Assembly (NCBI RefSeq): GCF_000687475.1
Contig: NC_057321.1
Location: 992,001 to 1,056,000, forward strand
Direction of reading: 5' to 3'
DNA length: 64,000 nucleotides
Source of the DNA: Ustilaginoidea virens
Lineage: Eukaryota > Ascomycota > Sordariomycetes > Hypocreales > Clavicipitaceae
A program made the position numbers and the translations under genes. Shown here piece by piece: positions 34,882 to 45,558 of this stretch (position 1 is its first letter; the number at the start of each line of letters is the position of its first letter). A model generated the notes under the pieces. The model had not been told where the DNA came from. It did not search any database and saw only the letters and a list, made by a program, of their open reading frames with translations.

Positions 34882-36645
34882 ATGGGTGCCGATACGGTTG
34901 ACTACAACAAACCTGCGTACATCCTAACATCCCGATACGAATGGGATATCTGGTATAATTATATTCGGAGCGAGGCTCAGGCAAGGAAGATATGGGATTT
35001 CATTGATCCTGATCAAGCGGTAATCCTTAACAAACCTGAGGACGTTGCGCTCCAACGGTATCGACCTATTCCGGTACCATCGTCGGTATCGATATCAGAA
35101 GAAACACCAACGGAAGGCGGCCCTTCTAGCAATACTAGGGCAGCTTCGGCGTCAAGGGCAATATCTACAGCAACGCGAAGCTATTCGCAGCTAGACCAAC
35201 AGCCAGAAGACCCGAACAATTTTTTCAAACGGAGACAAGTCCCAGACGGCCTAGGCCTTAATGAATGGGTTACTTACGTCAATGCTTTATCAAGGAATGA
35301 CCGGCACGATTATACCGAGCTAGAACGGGCCCTTTCTAAATATATAGAGTGGTTCAATACGACCCTCGGCCCGGAATTCCAGCAGATAACGGCGATGAGG
35401 TCGATGATAAGGGATAAATTACGCATACTTGTTGAGCGGGTACAGCCGGTAAAGACCGCTATTACTGAGCATATTATACAGCGATTCCTTCAGGTCATGG
35501 AACGGAATCTCAACAAATATAACGTTTTAGAATGGCTTAGTGAAGTGTTGACTATTTACGACCGACTGGAACAAAATAGCTCGATCCTCCTAGCCGGGAA
35601 TGAGCCTGCTAATATATTAGCGAAAGCCCTCTCTCAGAAGTATCCTAGCATCCAGGATGATATCGATCGGGAAATTATCAGAGCCGAAAAACTAGGGCAA
35701 TATATTGACTTTCGTGAGATTATCAAAGATGCAAGGCAGCAGGTAGAGCTTCAAGAAAAAAGGAATATCAATAATAAAGGGAAGCATACCGCATTTGCCG
35801 TTAAAGGAAAGCCTTCGTTGAAGGCCGCCGCCGGCCCTGGTGATAATACCGGTACAGCCTCAGCTTCAGCTTTAAAGGAACCATCGTCAGAATTAAAGCC
35901 CTGCAAATACTGTGAGCTATCACATATAAAGAAGAAGGGTGCGCATTATAAGAGCTGTTGGGCTCTTACTCCTTCTCTAGCGCCCGAAAAGTTCCGCTTA
36001 AAGATTCGGAAGGAAACCAAGAAGGCCGCAATAGAAAAGATGAAGCAGGAAAGCAAGGAAGTGCAAGCTGCATTCAAGGCCTTCCAGGACCAGCAAAAGG
36101 AGGATGACGACGATGATAATAATAACTCGACTAAATCAAAGGGAAAGGAAAAGGATAAGCGCGCCTATACCGCAGAGGCCTTTTCCGCAGGATCCTTTTC
36201 TAACGAGTCTCCTACTTCACGGGCTTGTATCATCGTTAATAGTGGTGCAACGGCACATATATTCAACGACGAAAAGTGGTTTCTGCACATCGATGATGCT
36301 ATCGATCAGCATATTCGAGGTATATCGGGCACTACTAAGGTCCAAGGTGTTGGAACCGTTCGAATCGTGCTGGAAGATGGACAAATCGTCACTTTTGCCG
36401 ACGTTCTATACGTTCCAGGGATATTCGTCAATATTCTTTCCGAATTATTGATGAAGAAGAAAGGATTGTATTGGAACACCGAGACTGATAGAATTTACCA
36501 CAGGCAAGGAAAAAAGCAAGAAAATATCTTTCAGATCCGCCGAATCGAAGAGAAACCCTGCATTTTGTATCAGGCAGGCGGAAACGATGTGCCTGTGAGC
36601 GAATTTCTCACGAGGGCTCGGAATTTCGAAGAACCTGATGAATAG
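34882..36645 (+). CDS. Copia Gag with start of protease (family C)
   Basis: This 587-codon ORF starts at an ATG in good context about 300 bp after the LTR. It encodes a Gag of roughly 330 residues, then a C-KYC...H...C-type knuckle (KPCKYCELSHIKKKGAHYKSCW region, about 340-360), a lysine-rich acidic linker, and an aspartic protease-like segment IIVNSGATAHIFND near residue 455. The catalytic D of the usual DSGA is N here, so the protease is predicted dead. The ORF ends at a TAG before the GAG-pre-integrase motif (WHARFGHLGRDP) that continues in the same frame, so the stop probably arose by mutation. Confidence 0.8.
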   Translation: MGADTVDYNKPAYILTSRYEWDIWYNYIRSEAQARKIWDFIDPDQAVILNKPEDVALQRYRPIPVPSSVSISEETPTEGGPSSNTRAASASRAISTATRSYSQLDQQPEDPNNFFKRRQVPDGLGLNEWVTYVNALSRNDRHDYTELERALSKYIEWFNTTLGPEFQQITAMRSMIRDKLRILVERVQPVKTAITEHIIQRFLQVMERNLNKYNVLEWLSEVLTIYDRLEQNSSILLAGNEPANILAKALSQKYPSIQDDIDREIIRAEKLGQYIDFREIIKDARQQVELQEKRNINNKGKHTAFAVKGKPSLKAAAGPGDNTGTASASALKEPSSELKPCKYCELSHIKKKGAHYKSCWALTPSLAPEKFRLKIRKETKKAAIEKMKQESKEVQAAFKAFQDQQKEDDDDDNNNSTKSKGKEKDKRAYTAEAFSAGSFSNESPTSRACIIVNSGATAHIFNDEKWFLHIDDAIDQHIRGISGTTKVQGVGTVRIVLEDGQIVTFADVLYVPGIFVNILSELLMKKKGLYWNTETDRIYHRQGKKQENIFQIRRIEEKPCILYQAGGNDVPVSEFLTRARNFEEPDE

Positions 36646-38319
36646 GCCTATTTGGCTCGAGGGGACAGTCGCCAGCCGAAGATTTCGATAAAAACACCTT
36701 ATGCTATATGGCACGCCCGATTTGGGCACCTAGGAAGGGATCCGATAGATTATATCTTCAAGGATGTGTTAAATATGCCTCCTGAGTAGGAAAAATCGGA
36801 TTATGAGGTTTATAGCAGCGTGAAAATTACGCAGCAGATTTCACGATGCCCACAAGAGGCATCAATGCCTCAGGAACCCTTAAGGTCGTATCTTTTGACC
36901 TTTTCGTATAGTCACCTACTTTCAACGGTGACAAATATATCGCGTTGTTTACCTGCCGATTCACGGGAATAAGGTCAATATTCACAATACCTAGGAAATC
37001 AGACCTTCCGGGTTGTTGGTTGACCTTCGAGCATCGGGTTCTACGCCTGTATGATGTGCAAATCGCGATGGTTATCTCTGATAATGAAACAGCGCTCTAG
37101 ACATCACGAAGTCGGGAAGAAGCCAAACAGAAAGGCATCGTGCTTCGGTTATCGAGCCCTAGTTACCAATATTAGAACGGTTATGCTGAACGTTCTGGGG
37201 GGGTGTTGAAGACGAAGATGTCGCTTTTGAGCACTCAAGCAGGATTCCCCGAGGAATTATGGCCTGTTACAGCAGAAGCTGCTGGTTTAACTCAAACCAT
37301 GTCACATTCGATGAGTCGATCTTCTACAAGGATGAGGAACAGTTACCGATACCAGCCAAACAGAGGGAGGACCTAAACACCTTCATCAGTGACGTTAAGG
37401 AAACCCCTATTGTGGATGACTTCGAGCTTGTTGCGTCAGGGAATCTGATTGAGAACCCCTTTACTGATGAAGCTGCTAATCAGGGCACTACGCCAATTGA
37501 CACGATTAAGGCTATTAACACTATTGACGATACCCCTCAACCTACCGCTATTGACTTGAAGGTCATGGACTACCCCGAAGAGTCGATCGCTCAAGCATTA
37601 CTTCCTTCCCCGCTATTTTCGCCCGAGCCGGACGATCAGACCGAGCCGATGCCTCCCCTCGATGATATATTCTGTGTCAGAGTTGACAATATTGAAAGGA
37701 AGGCTTATGAGGTCTTTATGGCAGCTATCATGAAGCCGTTGGCGATGATGGAAGCCCCTTATATCACGAACATGCCTAAGGAGCCAGCGATATAGAGGGA
37801 GCTTCGAAAGCACCCCAAGCGCGAGGAATTTATTGCGGCCGCCAAGGAAGAATACGGCATAATCACCAATGGGGAGATTGGGTGTATCATTCGTCGGAAT
37901 GATTCATCTATAGACCCTAGGATCAAGCCATTGGACCTGAAGTGGGTGTTCGCCTACAAATAGGACCAAGATGGCTTCCTCACCGGTTATAAGGCCCGAT
38001 TATGTGTTCGTGGTGATCAACAACCTTTCGACCTTCGTAATACCCGGGCTGCCGCGCTTGCGGCACGCACTTTTCGCCTCCTGATGGCCCTTACGTGTTA
38101 TTTTGACCTGGATACGCACCAATACGACTTTGTCACAGCCTTTCTGAATGCACCACTTGACGAGACTGTCTATTGCAAGCGGTTGTATTCAACAACAGCG
38201 CCTCCACCGCTCTTCTTGCTACGGTATGATGATTTCTATCGTTCTATTTGCTATCTTATTTTCTATGGGAATTGGCTATGTAGCAGGATATGCTCGATAA
38301 AGCATATCCGGGGGGGGTG
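36646..38319 (+). pseudogene. Broken integrase and partial reverse transcriptase (family C)
   Basis: The frame continues with a GAG-pre-integrase motif (YAIWHARFGHLGRDP) and then stop-interrupted integrase. An open stretch at 37259-37795 encodes the integrase-RT linker (NHVTFDESIFYKDEEQ then an acidic, proline-rich region). The RT fingers follow (PLDLKWVFAYK, stop, GFLTGYKARLCVRGDQQ, VTAFLNAPLDETVYC). The rest of RT and RNase H are deleted. Confidence 0.8.
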
Positions 38320-38513
38320 TGTCGGCGGGGATACCGGTGGATTTGTATGTGTCGGGAATGTTCGGCTACGAATGTGGCACATGTAACCGAGGGAACAGTA
38401 GCCCCTTAGGGTTACCCCCGTGCCCACTATATATAGCTGGTGACCTGAGTATTGTTGAGTCAATGCAGGTCAACCTTTACCAATATACCGCTTTCTCTCC
38501 CTGCTTCCTGACA
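38320..38513 (+). repeat. 3' LTR of family-C Copia (194 bp)
   Basis: It has the same ends as the 5' LTR. Visible differences are in GGATTCGTATG/GGATTTGTATG, the TATA box (TATAAATA/TATATATA) and GTCAATACAGG/GTCAATGCAGG. Confidence 0.95.
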
Positions 38514-38738
38514 GCACGCCATATGCGGGACTCGTGGCGTCACTGTTGCGGCCTCAGGCAGCAGCACCGAGCATGAGCCATATCAACGTGGTCGTCCGTA
38601 CAAAGCTCGAGGGCTTCGTAAATTTTATTCATGTCCTCGTTGTCCGCGATAGGAAAAATTCGCCAAACGCCGTGCCCCAAGGATACCCCTGGCTCGCTTC
38701 TCCTTGCCAGCCACCGGCTTCGCCTCGTTGTGGTTTTA

Positions 38739-40546
38739 CTACTTTGCATCTGCGTTGTTGATATCCCGCCTCCTGATCCACACTTTGATGGGATTCTTTG
38801 GGTACCTCGTAGCCGCCCGCTTGTACGTCTCTGGCTCTCCCCAGCTCCCACCCTCGGGAGGCATCATGTCATAGAGCGAAATGATCGTGGACGAGTAGAG
38901 CAGCATCTCGCGCAGCGCGAATGCGCGACCTTTGCACATGCTGGGGCCGGCGCCTGCAAAGGTCATGGTCAGTCTACGGAGCAAAACCCCCCCTTCATTG
39001 CCGCAGGCAGAAGAAACCTACCGTATGGCCTCAATGTGCCGAGCTCCACCGTCTGCACACTGCGACCGACGTCGTCCTTTCTTTGCTTCAGGAACCTTTC
39101 ATGGTGCCACTCGTTGGGGTTGGGGAAAAAGTTGGCGTCAAACTGGTGCAGCTCGTGAGCCATGTGAACCATGTCCCCCTTTTGCAGCAAATACCCCTCG
39201 GCACGTTTGCTCCTTGTCTCCAGCACAACATCCTCCGTCAAGCACCTCACCGCCCATATGCCGGTATACACACGAAGGGTTTCGAGATACGCTGCCTTGA
39301 GTTGCGGGCACTTGTGTATCAGGCCCTCCACGTCCAGGTGTACCAGCTCCGGAGCCAGCCAAACCGCTGATCCGAAGCCGTTTTCGGGTTGCGCCACTTT
39401 GACAAACGGGGCAACCTCTTGGCGAATAGCTTCGAGTAGCACCGCATCCCTGTACAGCTCAAACAGCAACCACGTGATGAGCGGGTTTGCGTTGGCGTTC
39501 ATGGCCCAGGCCAAGGCTACATCGCATGACGCTCGAGCCTCGAGAGAGAGGCCGTGGTTTCGGAACAGCTGGATGCGGGACTTGACAAACGTGCTGACGT
39601 TTTCCATGTCTTGCCACCTGTTGCCAGCGTCTTCCCCGTCTTCCCCTCTGAGATGCTTGTCCATGGCGGCCTCAAACTCGCGAGTGCGCATCAGCATCTG
39701 TCGCCGAGCTGCTCTGGCTCGGCGAAGCCTGGGCCACGGTATCCAGCCCGGAAGCTTGGCGGCAAGCAGAACCAAGCCCTCGTCCAGGATCCAGAGTAGA
39801 TGCCAGAATTCGGGGAAGTTCTCGACAAAATCAGTGCCAAACAGAGCTGGGTTGGCGGTTCGGGCGACAAAGTTGCGCACCAGCAACATCAGGTCGGCCT
39901 CGACAAAGGTCTCGCCTTTGCTGCCGTTTACCAAATCAGCACCGGCAGCCCTCTCCCAGTCTGTCTGGTCTGCGGCCGACGAGCTAAAGGTAACCAGCTC
40001 CGAGATGTGAGCCTTGACCTGGTCAATCATGGCACTGACCAAACTGCTCAAGCCGGGGTCGGACAGCATGTGCTTGAACAGATCGGGTGTCTCGTGGGCA
40101 AGTTTGCTGTAGGTGGTCTGGTCTTGTCTGCGAAGACCAAAGCTCGCCGTAAGCATACGAGCAGCAAGCCATTTCTCATCGACAGATCGCGGTCGATTCC
40201 ACAGGGTGCTAGCGAGAGCGGGCGAGTGAATGATGTGGTTGGTCCTGCCCATCAATATCAATGAGAATATGCCGTCAGGGTATCTCTTTGTTAGCCCGGC
40301 GAGAAAGCCAGCCCTGTTGAACAAGAACTGAGGGCAGTGTCGCACAAGGGGCAGCCAACAGCCTGGCACGGAGGGTGGTTGAAGGGTGGTGCCATGCCGG
40401 TGATTCGAAGATGACGCGCTGAAGAAGGAGATGAGCACAGCCAAGACGGCAGTCAGGGTGAGTAGCGTTGAGACGACTTGATGCTTGGATAGGAAGTCGA
40501 GCAGCAGCTGCGATGGGCCGCCGAGGCTTTCCCAGGAGAATGCCAT
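38739..40546 (-). CDS. Cytochrome P450 monooxygenase
   Basis: Two exons, 39022-40546 and 38739-38953, are joined over a 68-bp intron (GTAGGT...TTTGCAG), giving 579 residues. I start at the ATG at 40546 (MAFSWE). An N-terminal membrane anchor (about 22-45) is followed by a proline hinge (PPSVPGCWLP). The I helix reads AWAMNANANPLITW, with an N-A-N-x-P pattern seen in CYP7/CYP8-like and related fungal enzymes. The ExxR motif is ETLR (about 421), the PERF-like motif is NEWHHERF, and the haem loop YGAGPSMCKGR is rebuilt exactly by splicing (cysteine near 515). It should be an ER-bound haem oxygenase using a P450 reductase; the substrate is unknown. No biosynthetic partners besides the distant glycosyltransferase are visible. 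Confidence 0.9.
38954..39021 (-). other. Intron of the P450 gene
   Basis: This 68-bp intron, donor GTAGGT and acceptor TTTGCAG, splits the glycine codon of the haem-binding loop. Confidence 0.85.
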
Positions 40547-41379
40547 GCGCAGCAACGAGAAAACGGCACAAGCCAGAGGAGGGGGGCGAGCTTCTATATG
40601 TCAAAGCAAGGTGAATGCATTCGGCGGACAGGGTCGACGATGGTCATTCATCCGCGGCTTTGTGATGTGAAACAAGAAGCTTCCGTGAGCAAAGGAGTGA
40701 GATGTTGGACGGCAGATATGCTGGGTGAGCAGACACGACTTGCCAAGGCATGACAACGGCTTTGCGCAAAGCTGCGATGCTTGCATCACGCATGTGCGCA
40801 GATGCTAAAGCATTGGAGGATCTTTTGTTGGCTCCTTCCCTCTTGGAAATCGAATGCCAGCCTGTGACGCCTGTGACTGCCCCAAGTGTAACTCCTTGGC
40901 GGCACAGAGTCGTGGCACAGAACATGGGCTGGTACCCAAGGTACCTTACCTATATTAGGTACCCAGATAGGTACCCCAGGTATGCCGTCGTTTGATGCGG
41001 CGGCAGTTACAAACCAGACCTTACTTGGGTATGTGTGTACTTTGAATACCTTCTGGCTGCCAACAGAACATCGCCTTGCCTGACGCTCTTTTCTTCCCTG
41101 CAAATACGTCTGGTGCTTGCCAGAATCCAAGCCGTTGGGCTCTTCAGCAGGTTGGAGCACATAACCCCAGCCGCCTTCGTGCCCTTGACACTGCCCCTCG
41201 ACATGGCAAGTTTCACCACAGCTTTCACCACAGCTCTCCGAGCCCTAAACAAACAGAAAATCGTACGCTACGGGGTACATCAGTAGGCTAGAGGATAGTT
41301 TAATAGTACTAGGGTGCCGCTGAATTCTTCAGTGTGAAAGGCACAGGGAAAGCGGAGTAGCCAGGCGGGTAAATATTAG
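40547..41379. promoter_or_regulatory. P450 upstream region with clustered GGTACC sites
   Basis: There is no supported gene; short open frames here lack family features. At 40930-40985 five GGTACC or GGTACCC motifs cluster within about 55 bp. Similar TAGGTACCT motifs recur at about 52155-52170 and 57275-57300. Confidence 0.45.
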
Positions 41380-41650
41380 CCTTTTTTACTACTCTTTTTA
41401 CTGCTTTTTTTACTACCTTATTTACCTTTACCGCTTTTTTACTGTTTTTTTACTGCCTTACTTTACCGCCTTTTTACTGCCTTTTTTACTGCCTTATTTT
41501 ACCATCTTTTACTGCCGTATTTTACCGCCTTTGCCCTGCCGTTTTACTATCTTACTTTACTGTCGTTTTTACTACCCTTTTTACCGCCTTTTTACTGCCT
41601 CACTTCACCGCCTTTTACTGCCATTTTTACAGTCTTATTTTACTGTATTT
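41380..41650. repeat. Pyrimidine-rich TTTACTGCC-type tandem repeat
   Basis: About 270 bp of irregular 8-12 bp units (TTTTTACTGCC, TTTACCGCC, TTTACTACC). It borders the family-B Copia on its 3' side. A shorter similar stretch lies within copy 1 at about 195-235. Confidence 0.85.
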
Positions 41651-41662
41651 GTTGATAGGAAC

Positions 41663-41969
41663 TCGGTATACCCAGTTGTACGTAGGGTCGCGCGCGTGGT
41701 ATGATGTACCGGGTGATCACCAAGTAAAGGATTATATTACTTTACTAATGACTATCTAAGAAAGTAGGAAAAGGAAGCAAAAGAGAGGATTACACGATGT
41801 GGCCTCTTTTGTGTGCGTGCCGTAGTCACGTGCATCGGCGAGGTCGGGCCGGGCTGCCCGCGTTCCCTACCGGGCACAGGGGCAAAAGTGGCCACATCGT
41901 GCGCAGCGGTTGCGCGGCATATCCGTCGCAATGTGCCCAATTGGGCACCTTGCGACAGCGATTCCGACA
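41663..41969 (-). repeat. 3' LTR of family-B copy 3
   Basis: It starts TGTCGGAATCGCTGTCGC in element sense. The outer end lacks the usual CACCAACA terminus. Subgroup-2 features match 26791-27073. Confidence 0.85.
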
Positions 41970-42256
41970 CTGGCAGCTTCTCTTTTTATAGAAGCAAACA
42001 TCGGAATCGCTAGGATGTAAGGCGCACACATAGAAAGAAAAGTGCGGCGCGGTCTCGGCAGGTTGTGCCGCCGATAACGCTGTCGCGGCCGGCGTCATAC
42101 CGTACATCCGGTGTGTTGAATATCGCGGCCAAAACAAAGGGGCAAAAAAGGGGCAGCAGTAAACGCAGTAAAAAGGGCAGCATTGCACACAACATTGAAC
42201 ATAGGAAAATCCACACACTTGCCACCCATGATATCACCAATCACACCCAAATGCAG

Positions 42257-42562
42257 TCAGACATTGACTGGCCTCTTTACCCACCCTTCCACACGTATAA
42301 TAGCCTGATTGCGGTCGACGAAGGTCTCAAGGGCTTTATTCGGCGTTCCCTTAGTTATTGCATCGGCGAGATTATCATTCCCGTTGATCCAACGGATCTC
42401 ATATATCTCCCGGCGCTCGTATGACTGTCGCAGGGCCATGATATCTATCATAAGCCTTTTCTCCTTGGTGGTGCCTAGCTTGATAAGGCATTCGTATAGC
42501 GAAAACGAATCCGTACACACAACCATAGGGATCTTCGGCAATCCCAGCCTGCTGGTAATCAT
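42257..42562 (-). pseudogene. Copia RNase H fragment (family B copy 3)
   Basis: This open fragment contains IDIMALRQSYERREIYEIRW and NLADAITKGTPNKALE, the RNase H terminus of Ty1/copia pol. The upstream frame is broken. Confidence 0.8.
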
Positions 42563-43015
42563 GTTGAGGGTCGTGCCTATCGTATATGCGATATCGACCC
42601 CTTATACCATACTATATAGCTCCGAAGCGAGTGCGCTGCGCATTACACGCTTACTTTTTGTAGAGCTGTAAGTAATGATATTACCGGTCAGCAGGAAAGC
42701 GTTAGCGTTATCCGTAGGATTATCCTCTTCATTCCCTAGCACAATGACGTAGCCAATCTGGGAGCTTAAATCTTTATTGTTGGCAAAGGATCCGTCAATA
42801 AATACAAAGAGTTTGGCTGTAGTAAGGGCCAGATTAATGTACCGTAAGCCACGATCCTGGTTATCGCGCTGCTATTAAAGGCGCTTATTCAACCTCGCGA
42901 TATCCTCAGGGTCAGGTTGCTGGTATTGTGCCGCGACAGATAGGTCAAAAGAGGCTTCGGGCTGGCAGACCGTAGCCACGTAAGCGCCACGAGCGCGTTG
43001 TTCGACATAATTACG

Positions 43016-43441
43016 CTAGGCTGTGGGCGTATTCTTGTCGATAGTCGTGATCTTCTTACTTTGACCTTTCTGGCATAAGGTCATGCCGTCACTATTGGCT
43101 GTCAATATGCATCCGTTGAATATCAGGGGCACGGTTGGCGATAGCCTTGTCTTGGGCTTGGCATTGAAGCCTGCCTTGGTGAGCTTTAATTCTTCCCGTT
43201 GGAAGAAGGCATCGTCACTCAGTCCGAGGGTATCGTTAGTCTGCATACCTACGATACCGAAGCATATAGTATCGCCAGTATGGTCAGTATCATTAGTACG
43301 GTCGTTACTAGCAGATATCAGCAAACAAGGGTCGTAGGTTGAAGTGGTCATGCCCAACTTCTCGCGATGGTGCCGGAAGTATATTGCCCACCAGTGGGTG
43401 CCTGCCTCAGCTATTCCGTATAGTGGCTTTACCACTTCCAT
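43016..43441 (-). pseudogene. Copia reverse transcriptase fragment (family B copy 3)
   Basis: It contains KPLYGIAEAGTHWWAIYFRH and STYDPCLLISA, motifs of the RT thumb side in fungal Ty1/copia elements. Confidence 0.8.
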
Positions 43442-44079
43442 GATCGTATTATCGGGGTATTGATGCGCTATCTGCTTAGGTAGCTTGGCGATAATCGATC
43501 TGTTGAGGGTGGTGGATGACTATACGTAAGCCTGTGTGATATCACGTATCCAGAGGAATAAGCCGTGAGAGCGTTATAGTGATGGGGCCAATGATATAAG
43601 TAACCGTTGATTAGCCCGTTGGATTGTAGGGGACTGAGTCAATATCAATCGCTTCTCATCATCACTATGCCCTTATATAACAAGCCTAGACTTCTTATAC
43701 GGGGTATCTGTGCCTTTGCCTTTGATTTCTCGTACCATGCGTGAGTTGAATAGACGCTGGGTTCCATATTGACTGATATCAAAGGTGACGAATCTGAATA
43801 TATTACGGGCCTGCAGTGCTTCTATCTCTGTACGGTCAGACTGCTCAAAAGGGTCTCCGGGGGTTGTGATCTTCCCTTCCCGGCGTAATTGGCTAGCAAG
43901 CTGGAGGTCGGCTTACTCTTTCGCGGTCAGGAAAGAGACGTCAATAACGGTATTAGAAGCGATAGTATTGACGAGAGCCTCTTCTTGGTCCTCATTGATC
44001 ATGACGTCGGATACCACCCTTGCTGGTGATGGTGATAGTGGCCTGGCTTGATCAGACCCAGTGGCTGGTGACGGATATG

Positions 44080-44190
44080 TCGCGGCTGCAGGTGTTGATG
44101 ATGTCGCGACTGCAGGTATCATCGATGATGTCGCGACTGCAGGTATCATCGATGATGTCGTGGCTGTAGGTATCATCGCGGCTGGAGGTG
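44080..44190. repeat. 27-bp minisatellite in the integrase-RT linker
   Basis: Three units of about 27 bp contain GATGATGTCGCGACTGCAGG. In element sense they encode repeated MIPAVATSS. Confidence 0.85.
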
Positions 44191-44440
44191 CGGCTGCAGC
44201 CGGTATCCTGACTTCTAGCCTGCCGGGGCGGGCCGGGCCTTCGGCATAGACGATATCTTCGGCATCGTCGGCAGCGGGATCGCTATCAAGGTCGTGGTTA
44301 TAAGGCTTGACGACCGTTGACCGGAACTTGACGGGGCCATGTGGCATCTGCACGATGCAGGTCTCACCATCGAGGCTGATTAGCCGGTACGGCCCGTGCC
44401 ATCCACCCTTTTCTCTCCATACCCGTACGTCGGACTATAG

Positions 44441-45556
44441 GGGTAGTCGGTGGATAGGCCACGTGTCCGGGCCGTCCCGTTGGGCGAGGACATCGTGGAC
44501 CTGGCGCTTGGCGAGGCATTTCCTAGCTTCATCAGTGGCTTTTCGTAACGTCAAGGCACATTGTAATACTGATAAGCTAGGGGGTGAGTCATCCGTGAGT
44601 CGAGGATATGCTCCAAAGACTAGTAACGTGGGTACTAGGCCGTTAGGCCCAGCAGAATCATTAACGGCTTTAATAGCTAGCTGTAATTTCTGTTCCCTTG
44701 TTAAGAGGTCACCTATTTCTTTGTTGACAATAGTATAGGCTCTGCGTAATGGGGCGTGATATCTTTCGACTTTGCTAATGCTGTGGTAGGCTTACACAGG
44801 GACTTCATCCACATTGATAGATAAAAGTCGGGCATTATAACGGAATTCGGCAGAGGCAAAATTTGGTCCGGCATCGTGGACTATCCAATCCGGCGGGCCA
44901 AGATATGTATCGATCCAGTATTCCTTAAGGGCATTCCAAACGTCTCGGGCCTTCTATCTTTGTGGATCAAGGAATCTAGCTGCCTGGAAGCTTGTGCCGC
45001 GACAAGCTTCCAGGCAGCCAGATTCCTTGATCCACAAGGGCAGAAGGCCCACGATGTTTGGAATGCCCTCAAGGAATGCTGGATCGATACATACCTCGGC
45101 CCGCCAGATTGGATAGTTCACGATGCCGGCCCAAACTTCGCCTCTGCTGAATTCCGCTATCACGCCCGGCTTCTATCTATCAATGTGGATGAAATTCCTG
45201 TAGAAGCCCACAACAGCATTGGCAAAGTCGAGAGATATCACGCCCCATTACGCCGAGCCTATAAAATCGTCAACGACGAAGTAGGCGACCTAATAACAAA
45301 GGAACAGAAATTACAGCTTGCTGTAAAGGCTGTCAACGATTCCGCTGGACCCAACGGTCTAGTGCCTACGTTATTAGTCTTTGGAGCATATCCTCGACTC
45401 ACGGATGACTCACCCCCTAGCTTATCAGTATCACAACGTGCCTTGACGTTACGAAAAGCCACTGATGAAGCTAGGAAATGCCTCGCCAAGCGCCAGGTCC
45501 ACGATGCCCTCGCCCAACGGAACGGCCCGGACACGTGGCCTATCCACCGACTACCC
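44441..45556. repeat. Large palindrome: 555-bp arms, 6-bp spacer
   Basis: The left arm is 44441-44995 and the right arm 45002-45556; the centre reads AAGCTTGT-GCCGCG-ACAAGCTT. Both arms encode the integrase core, in opposite orientations. The right (plus-strand) arm is open throughout, with HDAGPNFASAEFR and EAHNSIGKVERYH (catalytic D and E), while the left arm has stops. Confidence 0.9.
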
Positions 45557-45558
45557 TG

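Larger units (their letters stand above)
34385..38513 (+). mobile_element. Young Copia element, family C, internally deleted
   Basis: This 4129-bp element has 194-bp LTRs differing at only about three positions, and a perfect 5-bp target duplication GCACG (34380-34384 and 38514-38518). It sits between the ATM1-like and P450 genes. A long gag-protease-start ORF survives; integrase and RT parts carry several stops. RT stops being recognisable after VTAFLNAPLDETVYCKR near 38175 and the YVDD and RNase H regions are absent, so the element is defective and short for its type. A G tract (CCGGGGGGG) precedes the 3' LTR. Confidence 0.95.

Noticed and set aside
29735..40546. Secondary-metabolite cluster (glycosyltransferase plus P450)
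   Set aside because: The two genes are separated by a housekeeping-type transporter and a Copia, and no backbone synthase or pathway regulator is present.
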